Shown here: piece by piece, positions 1-11,189 of the stretch | Position numbering within the stretch: position 1 is the first letter of the stretch | Layout: every line of letters begins with the position of its first letter | Assembly: GCF_963082655.1 (NCBI RefSeq) | Contig: NC_081554.1 | Coordinates: 121,409,869 to 121,473,868 of the forward strand | DNA from: Stomoxys calcitrans | Lineage: Eukaryota > Arthropoda > Insecta > Diptera > Muscidae | Direction: 5' to 3' | DNA length: 64,000 bases | The notes under the pieces: generated by a model | Told to the model about the DNA's origin: nothing | Seen by the model: the letters and a program-made list of their open reading frames with translations, nothing else | Database searches by the model: none | Made by a program: the position numbers and the translations under genes

Positions 1-59
1 AGCTAAGAAAACTCGATTTAATGATTTTAGCATAAAATAGAACCTGCTGTCAAAAGAAG

Positions 60-290
60 TAGGATTATTGCCATACATTGATTTTTTTTTTTTTGTGGAA
101 TTTTGAACTCCTAAGAATTTTGAGAAATTTTTTAGATTGATTTTTTTGAAAAAATTTCTGACTTTTGACAAGCCAATTTTCCCCCAAAACATGACGGAAA
201 AAAATGGTTTCAGTCGTCTACTTTACGCCAATCCAAATTTCATTACCAAACCTCTTTCCTAACTCGAGCTAGAATTTTCTATTCTATGGT
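60..290 (-). repeat. Dispersed repeat F, fragment, inverted relative to 45480-45610
   Basis: GTTTCAGTCGTCTACTTTAC with GCCAATCCAAATTTCATTAC and CCGTCATGTTTTGGGGG-type sequence (in complement) match 45494-45610 in the opposite orientation. The class is unknown. The following short frame at 286-486 has no supporting feature. Confidence 0.5.
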
Positions 291-639
291 ATTTTTGTCA
301 TTAATACGAATCTGGGAGCACGGAGCAGCAGCACGAGCCATTGCCGTTGTATACCATTCGAAGCCATTAATACAACTTCCAAAATATATTTGCACTGTGT
401 TGGTCAGAATAAAATTCAGCTCTGACTTTGACCAAATGTCACCGCCGATGTGTCAGTTCCTGCACCCAATAGCTACCACAATTTAAAAGAGAAAAAAATT
501 GAGGTATCTTTAAACCTACAAAAACAATATTAATGCTAATTAACAAAATGTATAACCCTAAAATTGGCCAAAAATGTATATGAACATATGGGAAATGCTT
601 TCCATATTGTTGTTGACACCACGTGTTAGAGAAGTTTTA

Positions 640-785
640 ACAAGGCTGGATACCTTACAAATGTCGCCTGTATATGTAAAGGAACAACCACCTCAATTTT
701 TTTTATGTTCACATCCGGGATTTGAACCTAGGCGTTCGGCGTCATAGGCAGATATGATAACCTCTGCGCCACGATGGCCTCTTCT
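640..785 (-). mobile_element. SINE head fragment, minus strand
   Basis: The complement gives GAGGCCATCGTGGCGCAGAG (782-763), GTTATCATATCTGCCTATGA, CGCCGAACGCCTAGGTTCAA (B-box region near 728), and then GTGGTTGTTCC and ACATTTGTAAGGTATCC. It stops before the central GTGTCGCACTGC block. Confidence 0.65.
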
Positions 786-789
786 TCAT

Positions 790-1225
790 CTCTAGGCCAA
801 AACATATGTATGTGCCGAATTTGAAGAAGATTGGATGAATAGAACGATTTGTACTTTGTACATATATTAACATGGACATAGCTAAATCGAATCAAAAGTG
901 ATTCTGAGTTCAAGCAAATGCACCAAGTTATAATATCCTATACCGCAGTAGTTGTGTGGGGTATAAAAAAAGACGGTAAAATTTGATGGATAACCAGCTG
1001 TCTTATTTAAGATCGGAGGTGTCTGCTATAAGCCGTCGACATCAACTTGATAATGCAATAACATATGATTGAAACATATGATCAATTACACTCAGAGAAA
1101 TAACAATAAACTGATACTAATTTTGTATTGATTTTTTTTTATTCTATAAAGGATATCTGTCAAATAAACCTATTTCAAATCTATATTAAGTGTTGTGAAT
1201 ACCGGTGATAATCTATATATATTAC
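790..1225. other. Unassigned A+T-rich sequence
   Basis: I see no gene, RNA or repeat unit here apart from short frames without support. Confidence 0.4.
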
Positions 1226-2350
1226 AAATAAATGAGTGCTAAGTTCGGACGGGTCGAATCTTATAAACCCTCCACCATGGATCGCATTTGTCGAGTTTCT
1301 TGCCAGGTATCTCTTTTTAGACGGAAAAAGGATAATTGATAATAATTGCTATGCTATTGAAGATATATCAAGTGATGGTCCGATTAGGACCATAATTGAA
1401 TTTAATATTGGAGACCAAAGTAGAAGTCATTGTGTAAAATTCCAGCCAATTCGGATAAGAATTGGGCCCTTCAAGCGCTCAAGAAGTAAACTCGGGAGAT
1501 CGGTTTATATGGGATCGGTATATCAGGCTATAGACCGTTTCAGACCGTATGTTGATGGTCATGGGAGAAGTCGTTGTACAAAAATTCAGCCAAATCGGAT
1601 AAGAATTTCGCCCACTAGAGGCTTAAGAAGCATGATCGGGAGATCGTTTTATATGGGAGCTACAATATATCAGGATATGATATAGTTGTTGCGAGACAAA
1701 ACAAAACACTATACCCAAAATTTCGGAGTCCACCGTAGCGCAGAGGTTAGCATGTCCGCCTATGACGCTGAACACCTGAGTTCGAATACTGGCGGTTGGT
1801 TTCCCCTCCTAATGCTGGCAGCATTTGTAAGGTACTATGCCATGTAAAACTTTTCTCCAAACAGGTGTTGCACTGCGGCACGCCGTTCGGACTCGGCTAT
1901 CAAAAGGAGGCCCCTTATCATTGAGCTTTAACTTGAATCGGACTGCACTTACTGATATGTGAGACTTAGTGAACTGTTCATGGGCACCCTCTAGAAGTCG
2001 TCGCGCTCCGAGATCGTTTTATATGGCATCATCAGGTCATGGACCGATTTAGATCATACTTACTACAGATGTTGGAAGTCATAACAAAACACCTCATGCA
2101 AAATTTCAGCTCAAGTAGATATAAGATCGGTTTATATGGCAGCTATATCAAGCAGACCAATTTGACCCATTTACAATCCCAACCAACCTACACTAATAAG
2201 AAGTATTTGTGCAAAATGTCAAGAGACTAGCATCGAAAGTTAGGGTGCTTTCGACAGAATGACGGACGGACAGAAATAGCCAGATCGACTTAAAATGTCA
2301 TGATAATCAAGAATATATATACTTTATTCCATCCCATGGGGGAGAGTATA
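1226..2350 (-). mobile_element. Family B repeat, inverted, split by a SINE
   Basis: It reads in reverse relative to the 47788 copy: the degenerate terminal hairpin AAGTTCGGACGGGTCGAATC at about 1236, ACCCTCCACCATGGATCGCA, internal units, and the conserved other end near 2250-2350 (GACATTTTAAGTCGATCT as its complement, CCCATGGGGGAGAGTATA). A tRNA-derived SINE interrupts it at 1726-1996. Frames open across the repeat are not genes. Confidence 0.72.
1726..1996 (+). mobile_element. tRNA-derived SINE, nearly full length, nested in family B
   Basis: The RNA polymerase III A box TAGCGCAGAGG (1736-1746) and B box AGTTCGAATAC (1779-1789) are 33 bp apart. Downstream is the shared body: GCTGGCAGCATTTGTAAGGT, ACTATGCCATGTAAAAC, TGCACTGCGGCACGCCGTTC, GACTCGGCTAT, ATCGGACTGCACT, GTTCATGGGCA. 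Family B sequence resumes directly at about 1997 (CTCTAGAAGTCG). Confidence 0.8.
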
Positions 2351-2351
2351 C

Positions 2352-4111
2352 AAATGAATCTGTGCCTGTTTGTAAGTTTGTTTTTTCCGTATAGGCTCAA
2401 AAACGACTGAGCCGATTTTCTTGAAATTTTCACAGATTTTGCAGGCTGGCCTGGAAGGAACAATAGGCTATATAATCGTTTTGACCTAACGGGACAATAT
2501 TGCTATCAAATGAAAGGCATTGGAGAGCAGACTACGAATGCGGTATGCAAATTGGGTCCAAATACTAAAGGAGTCACTTAAAACCCAAATCGAAACCCAA
2601 ACCGGACATATTAACTGACCGTGACAATATGGGGTTCAAATACAAGGTGTTTAGGAGTACACTCAGCTCGACAAGCCCCCAAACAGACATATTTACTGAC
2701 CATGACACTATGGGACTCAAATAAAAGTTTTTTCGGAGTAGAGTACGAACCTGGCCGACCAAGCCTCGAAACCGCCCATAAAAGATATATTGACCGACCA
2801 TAACAGTATGGTAGTCATATGAAAGGTATTTTAGAGAAGAATACGACTATGACAATTAATTTTGGGTCCAAGGATCTGGGAGGAGGCCCATTTTCTAAAA
2901 CCACAGCAGATCATGACAGTGTAGAAATCAAGTGAAATTTATAAGGGTAAAAAAAAAATTAAAAAAATAATTCTGGTAACGGGAGAAAATGTACGTCTAG
3001 TACAGTAATTGGTACTTTCTTTACAGATGGAGCTAGAATTATCCATACAAATTCGTATATTTTGGTACTCTTTCAAAAACCAATTTTTTGGCTAGGTTTA
3101 CGACGTTTTCGACGTATGTGTTATACGTCGGAAATGTATGTCATATACGTCAGAGTTTCTGAAAGCCAATCTCTGGTATAGACTCAAAAATGGCTGAACC
3201 CATTTCTTGAAATTTTCACAGATTGTGTGACCTGCAAGGAACAATAGGCTTTATAATTTGTTAATATCAGAAGAGGGCGGATCTTCCCCTTACCACGAAA
3301 AAACAGTCCAAAAACCAAACGTGCACCTACTGGGACAATATGCTCATATATGAAACCGAAGTGTAGAATACGAATAGGCCACCATAGCGCAGAGGTTCGC
3401 ATGTTCGCCTATGAAGCTGAACGCCTGGTTTCCAATCCTGGCGCGAACATAAGAAAAAAATGTTCAGCGGTGGTTATCTCCTCCTAATGCTCTTTTTTTC
3501 AAATAACTATAAATAAATAACCCCAAAACCCACCGAAACGAACATGTTTACCAATTGGGACAAAACGGATATCAACTGAAAAGTATTTAAGAATAGGGTA
3601 CGAACTTCATACAAAACTGTGTCGGGCGGTTCACCACCTCGAAAACTGCCAAAAATTCCATATTTACCGATTGGGGCAGTATGGGTTTTAAATGAAAGGA
3701 ATTTGGAAGAAGAATACGAATCTGGTGCCCTCGCAACGCTTCAAAAAACAAAATTTGGGTATCAAATGACAGGGATTTGGAAGTAATGTATAACTCTCAT
3801 ATACAAAATTTGGTCCAAGGGTTTCTTGGGAACCGCCCTACCCCCAACAAACCCCCACCAAGACATGTGAGACGCTCGGCACAATATGAGATTTTAATGA
3901 AAGGTCTTTGACAGTTGAGTATGAATTTGGTATTAATATGAGGGTCATGTTCTGCCCTTCACCATGATACGCAAATGAAACAAAAAGCACCAAACTGATA
4001 TGCATGCCGTTCGGGACAAAATAGGTCTGCAAATGACTTCACAATTCTAAAAAAGATCCGATTCTCAAAACGTAATTTTATGGTGTAGCGGGCGCACCGG
4101 GCCAGCTAGTT
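2352..4111 (-). mobile_element. Family A repeat, inverted copy
   Basis: It starts with AATCTGTGCCTGTTTGTAAG, CGTATAGGCTCAAAAACGAC and CCGATTTTCTTGAAATTTTC, the complement of family A's right end, passes through diverged internal units (GACCGTGACAATATGG, GACCATGACACTATGG, …AATATGAGATTTTAATG), and ends GCGGGCGCACCGGGCCAGCT-AGTT at 4088-4111, the complement of its left end. A SINE fragment interrupts it. Confidence 0.72.
3374..3490 (+). mobile_element. SINE head fragment nested in family A
   Basis: CACCATAGCGCAGAGGTTCG (A box at about 3383), CCTATGAAGCTGAACGCC, TTTCCAATCCTGGCG (decayed B box), GTTCAGCGGTGGTTATCTCC and TCCTAATGCT. It is cut off after 115 bp, and inverted family A sequence continues on both sides. 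Confidence 0.65.
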
Positions 4112-4125
4112 GCTCCTTTATATAA

Positions 4126-6147
4126 AACTAGCTGACCCGGGCCCGCTCCGCTGCGCCTTCTTTTACTTTATACGGAACAAAGTTTTATTTGGAATATTTT
4201 TTTTTTCGACAATTAAAGAGCGTTTTAGTGAAATACCATGCTACGAAAATAGTATACCGCTAGATTAACTATACAAGTGCCTTTATCTGAATCCCATATG
4301 ATCTTTATTGGTCTACGAATTTAAGTTTGGATGTAATGTGTATGTTATCTGATTTAGGGGTGTTTTCGGGGGTGAGGTGGTCCCCCAGATATTTGCCCCT
4401 GAAAAATATCCGCATAGTGCTCTTCTCTCAAATACCATTTATTTAAACCCCATATTGCCATTGTTTTAAGGGGGTTTACACGATAAGGCGTCCCCCAAAC
4501 ACATGGCCCCGAAATTGGTTATCAAATGTGTTTTCTAATCTCAAATACCTTTCATTTGAGCCACATATTGGCATGGTCGAAAATGTTTACCCTTTGAGCG
4601 GTGTTTTGGGGAAGGGGTGATGCCTAAAAAACATGGTCCTATATACTTTTATTTGAGCCCCATATTGCGATGGTCAGTAAAAAATTGCTGTTTGTGGGTA
4701 TTTTGGGAAAGGGGTAGACCCCCAGAAAATTGGTCCCGAAAATGGGTATCAATTCTTGCTCTACCCCACAATACCTTTCATTTAAGCCCCACATTGATAT
4801 GGTCGGCAAATATGCCCGATTTAAGGGTGTTTTGGGGATTAGGGTGGTCTCCCAAATACTAAGCACGAAAAATATATCAGCAACGTGCTCTATTCTCGTA
4901 TATCTATATATCAATTATTTGAACCCCATATTGCCATTGCCCTCAAAATTGGATATCAAATTCGTTTTCTCAATCTCATTTAAACTCCTTATTGCAAAAG
5001 TCAGCAAATATGCCAGGTTTTGGGCATTGGCCCTAAAAACTAAAAATATTTAGTTCCACTCTCTTTAAGACCCAAATTGTCTTGGTGAGCAAATACGTCC
5101 TATTTAGGGGTTGTTATGGTGGTGAGACGTCACTTAGACAGTCGGTCCTATGGTACGGTCCTAATGTTGATGTCAGATACATGGTCTACTCCCAAATACC
5201 TTTAATTTGAGCCCCATATTTCCATAGTCGGCAAACATGACCGGCTTAGGAGGTGTTTTGGGGGATGGGCGGCAACTCAGTGAGTTGGCCTTGACAATAT
5301 ATATCGGATTCGTGTTCTACTCTAAAACCCCTCTTATTTGAGCCTCATATTGCAATAGTCAGCAAATACTTCCTGTTTGGGTGTTGTTGTGGGGGTGGGG
5401 TGGTCCCATAGGCACTTTTCCCGAATATTAATATCAGATTCGTGCTTTACTCCCAAAGACCTTTCATTTGAGCCCCATATTGCTATGGTCGTAAATTAGT
5501 CCCCTTTGGAGGATGTTTTTGGGGAGAGGCGGCCCCCCAAACGCTTTGTCCCATATTTGGATATCAGATTCGAATTCCACACTCAAATACCTTTTATTTA
5601 ATCCCCATATTCCCTGTTTGGGGTGTGTTTTGGGGAAGGGGTGAAACCCCAGAAACCCACATTCGGATATAAGATTCGTATTCTACTTGCAAATACCTTT
5701 CATTTGAGTCCCATATTGCCATGGTTGGTAAATATGTCCGATTTAGGGGTGTTTTGGGGGTTGGGGTGGTCCCCCTAACACTTGGTCCAACAATGGGATA
5801 TTAGATACGTCTTCTTATCCTAAATACCTTTCATTTGAGTCCCATATTGTCGTGATTGGTCTATATATATATTTGTTTGTTTTTAGGGTCGGGCGTCACC
5901 CCTAGGTACTAAATGAGAGCACACAAAATTTGGCTTGAATCGCACCACCCATCTCCGAGATCTGGTGTTTCTGAAAATTAGGGTAAGGGGGAGGGTCCGC
6001 TCCCCCTTCAGATATCAAAAAATTTTGTACCCTGTTTTCAACACGGGATCATTATGCACCATCTGTGAAAATTTCAAGAAAATCGGTTCAGCCGTTTCTG
6101 AGTCTATAAGGAACACACAAACACAAATTGATTTATATATATAAGAT
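4126..6147 (+). mobile_element. Family A repeat, full-length copy with ~125-bp internal units
   Basis: The left end is AACTAGCTGACCCGGGCCCG. About eleven degenerate units follow, keyed by CCTTTCATTTGAGCCCCATA at about 4551, 4647, 4773, 5199, 5332, 5459, 5590, 5697 and 5827 (typical spacing 100-135 bp), each with a GGTGTTTTGGGG-type block. The right end is AATCGGTTCAGCCGTTTCTG then AGTCTATAAGGAACACACAA and an AT-rich tail with ATAAGAT. No coding capacity. The class is unknown. Confidence 0.78.
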
Positions 6148-6149
6148 AA

Positions 6150-7354
6150 TTTCAGTAGGTATTTTGTCTGCTGCCATTTAAAATCGTTATACAATTATAA
6201 AATTGTAGAAAAGGTGCAAAATTCGAATTTGTGACATTTTTACACTAACTCTAATTTTATACCATCGGAAAACAGCAGAAAGTTTGTTTGGTTGTCAAAT
6301 TGAAGTACCTTTTATTGGGAGGTTACGTCGTACTTCAATTTGCGGAGAGATTGCAAGCTAAGTGTGGTATTGCATTCCCAGCCGAGTGCGTTGATTCAAG
6401 GAGTGGTAAAAGTTATAGATAGTGCTTTGGTTTTCGCCATTTTATGAGAACTAGTCTAAATGATCGAAATTTTACCTTGTAGTGGGGAGCGGGAAAGTGA
6501 TGGATGCATATGACGGCATTCGGGGTTCGACAACCTGCGGGATTAGATAATAATAGCAGATGATTTGGTCAATCGCTGAGGAACCAGTATTTTCCCATCG
6601 CGTAAACGTTTTTAACAAGCGTGTTGCGAGCAAGATTAAAAAAATCTAAAGTCTATGAGTGGATTTAGAGCCGCTAATCAATCATTGTCAAAATATTCAC
6701 TATGTACATTCATTCAAAGCGATAATCAATTCAGGCTTCTTTGGTATTCTTAAAAATGTTAAAAACTCCGAATCCCATAGCCACAGAGAAATTTGTACCA
6801 TAAGCTTGCTAGTAATTTTATTTATAGTTATTGGCGTTAAAATTATGCGCGTATAGTTTTAAAGTGTAAATAAACAAAAAAATATTATGAATTAGAAGGT
6901 GGGAATTTTTTATGGCCTGCCCATTATCATAAATACTAAGTGTTTGAATGAAAAACAAACCATTTGGATTTGAAGACATAAAATAAATCTAATAGACATA
7001 AGACCACATTAATTTGAAGCGTAAATTCATCTTACGACAGATTAAATTCTACAGACAGTGTGTTTGCCGGTTAAAAGTTCAAATCTGTTTCGTCTGTTAT
7101 GTATATATGTCGTATTCACATATTACGGATTAAATATTGTGATAATCTTCGAAAGAGAGGATGTGCAAAATTTTCAATTTGAAAAATATAGGAAAGTAAA
7201 TTTTTCCTCTCACTTCATATGATGTGATGTGTGAATGGTCGATTCACAATATTGCACAATGGTCTGTTGGAGCAAATATATTTCAAAAAAATCCAATTTT
7301 GAATTCAATAATTTTTTTTTTTAATGTAAAACAAAAACATGCGAGTATCAAATA
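6150..7354. other. Unassigned single-copy-looking sequence
   Basis: I see no coding region or recognisable repeat. Short open frames (for example 6659-6856) have no splice or motif support. Confidence 0.4.
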
Positions 7355-7386
7355 TACAGGGTCCGCCAGAGAAACTTACTTATTTG
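7355..7386 (+). mobile_element. Solo terminal inverted repeat of the Tc1/mariner-type element
   Basis: TA (7355-7356) is followed by CAGGGTCCGCCAGAGAAACT and then TACTTATTTG, matching the left terminus of the element at 59450 almost base for base. No transposase sequence or opposite end follows; a family C repeat starts about 40 bp downstream. It is the stump of a second copy. Confidence 0.75.
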
Positions 7387-7427
7387 AAAGATCAATAAAA
7401 ACAAAAGGACTTCAGTTATTGATTTAA

Positions 7428-8120
7428 TTATTTTTATACCCACCACCGAAGGATGGGGGTATATTCATTTTGTCATTCCGTTTGCCACACATCGAAATAT
7501 CCATTTCTGACCCTATAAAGTATATATATTCTTGATCAGCGTAAAAATCTAAGACGATCTAGATATGTCCGTCCGTCTGTTTGTTGAAATCACGCTACAG
7601 TCTTCAAAAATAGAGATATTGAGCTGAAATTTTGCACATGTTGAAATTTTGCAGGTTAAGTTCGAAGATGGGCTATATCGGACTATATCTTGATATAGCC
7701 CCCATATGGACAGATCCGCCGATTTAGGGTCTTAGGCCAATAAAAGCCACATTTATTATCCGATTTTGCTGACATTTTGGACAGTGAGTTGTATTAGGCC
7801 CTTCGACACCCTTCGTCAATTTTGCCCAGATCGGTTCAGATTTGGACATAGCTGCCATATAGACCGATCTTCCGATTTAGGGTCTTAGGCCCATAAAAGC
7901 CACAATTATTATCCAATTTTGCTGAAATTTGGGACAGTGAGTTGTGTTAGGTCCTTCGACATCTTTCGTCAATTTGGCTCAGATTGGTGCTGATTTGGAT
8001 ATAGCTGCCATATAGACCGATCTTCCGATTTAGGGTCTTAGGCCCATAAAAGCCACATTTATTATCCGATTTTGTTGAAATTTGGGACAGTGAGTTGTGT
8101 TAGGCCCTTCAACATCTAGG
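7428..8120 (+). mobile_element. Family C repeat, 3'-truncated
   Basis: The left end matches the 49372 copy (TATACCCACCACCGAAGGAT). Internal units have anchors at 7703, 7856 and 8009, steps of exactly 153 bp. Homology stops within a unit near 8120 and the terminal hairpin is missing; sequence I cannot identify follows. Confidence 0.75.
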
Positions 8121-9045
8121 CGACACTTCCACACTCCCGAACGAGTCTGTGAGGAGAAATTTCAAAGCGAGCGAGGAAGGCATGAAGGCCCGCTGCTCCC
8201 TAGACCAGAATATGATGACAACTGACTGGAAAGAGAAACAAACCTGGGCACCACTCGGAAGTTGGGGGACTGTGTTCACACCATTCTATTTTCATAGAAC
8301 TCATTAGGCGTAGTTATTAACAAAATGATACAAACAATTTTAAGCGCTGGTTTTTCCATATTTATGAGGTTTTTAGCCTCATAAAACTTCCCTACGTAGA
8401 AGTTTGGCCAAGCGACTCGGATAAAAAAAGAATTTCCCTTATCATAAATCAGACAGCACTCATTGATATGAGAAAAGTGCTCCTGTTTCTTAATGGAATG
8501 TTTATGGCAAGTTGTATAAACCCACAGAAATCAAACTCCCAATTTGATATCTTGAGCATCCACAGACGCAAATCACATACGATTTAGTTGAAATTTTCCA
8601 CAATGACTTCTACTATGACTTGAAACCTTCATGCCTATTGTAATAGCACAGATGTCTGTCTAATAAACATCAGCACATTCGTTCAGCAATCTCTTTTTAC
8701 TCCGAGTATCTCCATTTCTGATTCTTATTTGGAATCTTCTGTTAAAAACCCAGATATCGTCTTCTGCAAATACAGCATCCATCTCCCAATCCTCTCTACT
8801 AGGAAAGCGCAAATCTTGTCTCGAATTGTTCTCTGTGCAAGGCTGTCTGAGACCTTCCACAGTCTAACAACCACTGCTATAGTATTCAGAAAGGAACCTT
8901 GGTCGTACCCACAATTTCATCTCATCAGAAATGGGATCGCTTTTTTCAAGAGGTTGAATCAATCGAGTTAAGTATGCCGTTGCTTTTTGCATTTCTTCAT
9001 AATTTGTTTATTTCTCTTTCGAGTTGAGCTTAATGATCGAAGATT
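8121..9045. other. Unassigned sequence containing one SINE fragment
   Basis: Apart from the SINE 3' piece at 8418-8530, nothing is recognised. The 80-codon plus frame at 8729-8971 and its minus shadow show no family motif. Confidence 0.35.
8418..8530 (+). mobile_element. SINE 3' fragment
   Basis: ACTCGGATAAAAAAAG, CCCTTATCATAAATCAGACA, GCACTCATTGATATGAGAAA and CTCCTGTTTCTTAATGGAAT match the distal third of the SINE family. The head is absent. Confidence 0.6.
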
Positions 9046-10020
9046 TTTATACCCATTATCATAGAATGTAGGGGGACACCATTCCGTTTGTAACACCATA
9101 TGCAAATGCAAATTTGCCTATGATAATTTTTTCATTAAAGAACATTCTCACATAGCAATGGGTGCTGTCCGATTCAAGTTTTAAGCTCAGTGATAAGATG
9201 CCTCCTTTTATAGCCAAGTTCGAACGGCGTAACACAGTGCGACATCTTTTTGGGGAGAAGTTTTTACATGACATAGTACCCCATAAGTGTCGCCACCATT
9301 AGGAGCGGTAACTACCGCTGAAAAAAATTATTTCGATGTTCGCACTAGGATTTGAGCTTAGGCGTTCAGCATCATGGGCGGACATTCTAACTTCACCCCA
9401 TAAAGAACATATATTCTTGATCATCTCGACTTTCTGAGTTGATCTAGACATGTCCGTCTGTGAAAATCCCAATTGAACGCGTAAAGCTAGTGGCTTGAAA
9501 TTTTGCACAAATACTCGTTATTACTGTAGGAATGCAAACGGGCCATTTCTGATCAGATTTGGATGTAGCTTACATAGAAAGTGGTCCTCCGACATGCTTT
9601 CTAGATCCCTTACAAGCCGTAAATATTTTCCGATAAGACTGAAATGTTGTGTTTTGAAATAGAAATCTGTTTTGACTTGTGCAAAGTATTTTGCAGGTCG
9701 GTGTATAACCTGATATAGCTCCCATATAACCCGATCATGACTGTTGACATATTAAGCCCCTGGAAGCTGTAATATTTGTCCGATTTAGCTTAACATTTGC
9801 ACGTAGTGATCTGTTACGACGAAAAACCGTAACAAGTACGGTTCAAATCGGTCTGTAACCCAATATAGCTCTCATATACACCGATCTCCAGATTTCACGT
9901 CTGAAGCGCCTGGAAGCCGCAATTTTTGTTCGATTTGGCTAAAACTTTGCACGTAGTGCTCTGTTACGACTTCCAACAACTGTGCCCAGGACGATTCAAA
10001 TCGGTCTACGATTGCGGATT
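9046..10020 (+). mobile_element. B/E-type repeat interrupted by a SINE; terminal hairpin lost
   Basis: The left end TTTTTATACCCATTATCATA begins at about 9046, continues with ATTCCGTTTGTAACACC, and resumes after the SINE with CATATATTCTTGATCATCTC, a CCGTCTGTGAAAATCC block, and internal units with CATATA anchors at about 9723 and 9873. The units resemble those at 12240-12740 and 60600-60900. No terminal palindrome is visible before 10020, where the unique 5' flank of the host gene starts. Confidence 0.65.
9103..9397 (-). mobile_element. tRNA-derived SINE inserted in a B/E-type repeat
   Basis: The complement carries the head near 9380 (CGCCCATGATGCTGAACGCC), a B-box remnant, the CATTTGTG-type middle, CGAACTTGGCTATAAAAGGA and a tail at CATAGGCAAATTTGC. 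The flanks, GTAACACC before and ACCCCATAAAG after, are consecutive parts of family B, so the SINE split a pre-existing repeat. Confidence 0.75.
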
Positions 10021-10360
10021 AAAAAGATAGTGTGAATCTTCACAGATTATTTGCATTTGTTTTGCACCTTGTCTAGCATGTTTACACCTTGACAATTTTC
10101 ATGTTACATTCATACAATTTCAAAAATATTTTCAAATTCAAATATTGGTAATCCAGTCTAATGTGCACTGCAGCAAATAATGGAATTGACCTTCAAGTGC
10201 GATAACGTAGCCACTATTCTACACTACAATGGCTGGGAGAAATTAGGAACAGCAATCTTTCGATGAATTGATGGGAGCAAAAATATTCAACAATGAACAA
10301 GCGATTGTCAGAGTGTGTGTAAATAGGCCTGGACAATGGCATTTAATTCATCTATAATTG

Positions 10361-10393
10361 TATAACTAGGAATGGAAGTGATTAGTATCAGCA
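10361..10393 (+). promoter_or_regulatory. Candidate core promoter (TATA plus initiator) of the 185-aa gene
   Basis: TATAACTA at 10361-10368 lies 29 bp upstream of a TCAG-type initiator whose A is 10390, the spacing typical of fly RNA polymerase II promoters. A start at 10390 would give a 62-nt 5' leader before the ATG at 10452. The motifs and spacing are visible; their use is inferred. Both motifs are short and could occur by chance in A+T-rich DNA. Confidence 0.4.
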
Positions 10394-10451
10394 CAGAGGT
10401 CCAATACAGCAGACTAAAATTAAAAACGGATTCACAATTTACTAAACGAAA

Positions 10452-11141
10452 ATGTTCAAAACACCATTGGGGCGATTGGCAATAAGTTGTCTTCTATTTA
10501 CCTTTTGTGTGATAAAAGTGGGTTAAATCGAAAATTGAAATTTAACAAAACAAAAATTGAAATGTCTTTCTAAATTCAGCTAAGCCAATGTGGAGTGATA
10601 AATACCCCAGTTATCAGTGACGATGCCAAAGAGGATTTCGAACGTGAGGCCCGTCTCGAAACCGAAGAGTTTTTGAATAACATATTTACAGCCCAAATCG
10701 AGTTCTTCAATAAACTAAAACAATCCTTGAAGTCAGACACAAAACGTTACAAAGATTTCGAATTGCTTGTGGAGAGGCTGGAATTGACCAAACAGGAGAA
10801 AGAGCTGGAGAAAAAGGATGTTATGTACTGGGAAACTTTTCAACAGGTAATGTAATAGATATAAAGCCCGCGCAGGAATATGTTGTTCACCATTCAAAAG
10901 CTTTACTTCAATTTAGTTCAATAAGTCACCTTTGCTTCTTAACGAACCTACGGAAACGGGCATGAGTGATGAGGAATATCAAAAGGCTTTGACTGATAAT
11001 GGTTTTAAAGAACTATTGAAAAACTTCTTTGCTGATGTGGCAGTGTATTTTTGGAAAATGGCCAAAGCCAGTGGTAAAGTAGTTGAAACCGCCATGGATG
11101 AATATCTAGAGCAAATGCAAAAATCCAAGAGTCTGATTTAG
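10452..11141 (+). CDS. Three-exon gene for an unrecognised small secreted helical protein, 185 aa
   Basis: Three exons, 10452-10517, 10580-10846 and 10917-11141, join in phase 0 to give 185 codons plus stop. The introns are 62 and 70 bp, with GTGGGT and GTAATG donors and pyrimidine-rich tracts ending in AG, as is usual for flies. The start ATG at 10452 follows an A-rich leader (GAAAATG). Residues 1-22 (exon 1) form a basic start plus a hydrophobic core, LAISCLLFTFCVI, so a signal peptide cleaved near residues 22-27 is likely. Residues 35-110 (exon 2) are rich in K, E, D and L with heptad-like spacing, suggesting amphipathic helix or coiled coil. Residues 112-185 (exon 3) continue helical; residues 113-115 (NKS) are a sequon, weakened by the following proline. 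There are no cysteines after residue 26, so no disulfides are expected. I do not recognise the family and assign no function. It is the only intact non-transposon gene I can support here, and the neighbouring repeats are unrelated to it. Exon 1 is the least certain part. Confidence 0.72.
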
Positions 11142-11180
11142 GCTATAAATAAGAATGGTATTAATTTTATATGTGTATAA

Positions 11181-11186
11181 ATTAAA
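11181..11186 (+). terminator. Candidate polyadenylation signal (ATTAAA) of the 185-aa gene
   Basis: ATTAAA occurs 40 nt after the stop codon at 11139-11141. It is the commonest variant of AATAAA. No AATAAA is visible until about 11468, so this is the nearest reasonable 3'-end signal. Confidence 0.35.
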
Positions 11187-11189
11187 TAT

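Noticed and set aside
1236..1685. 149-codon plus frame
   Set aside because: It lies entirely in inverted family B units. The repeated KFQPIRIRI and GRSVYMG strings are repeat translation, not a protein.
10595..10855. Single-exon gene starting at GTG 10595
   Set aside because: The frame is real but is exon 2 of the spliced gene. A non-ATG start is not needed, because an in-phase exon with ATG and signal peptide lies 62 bp upstream.
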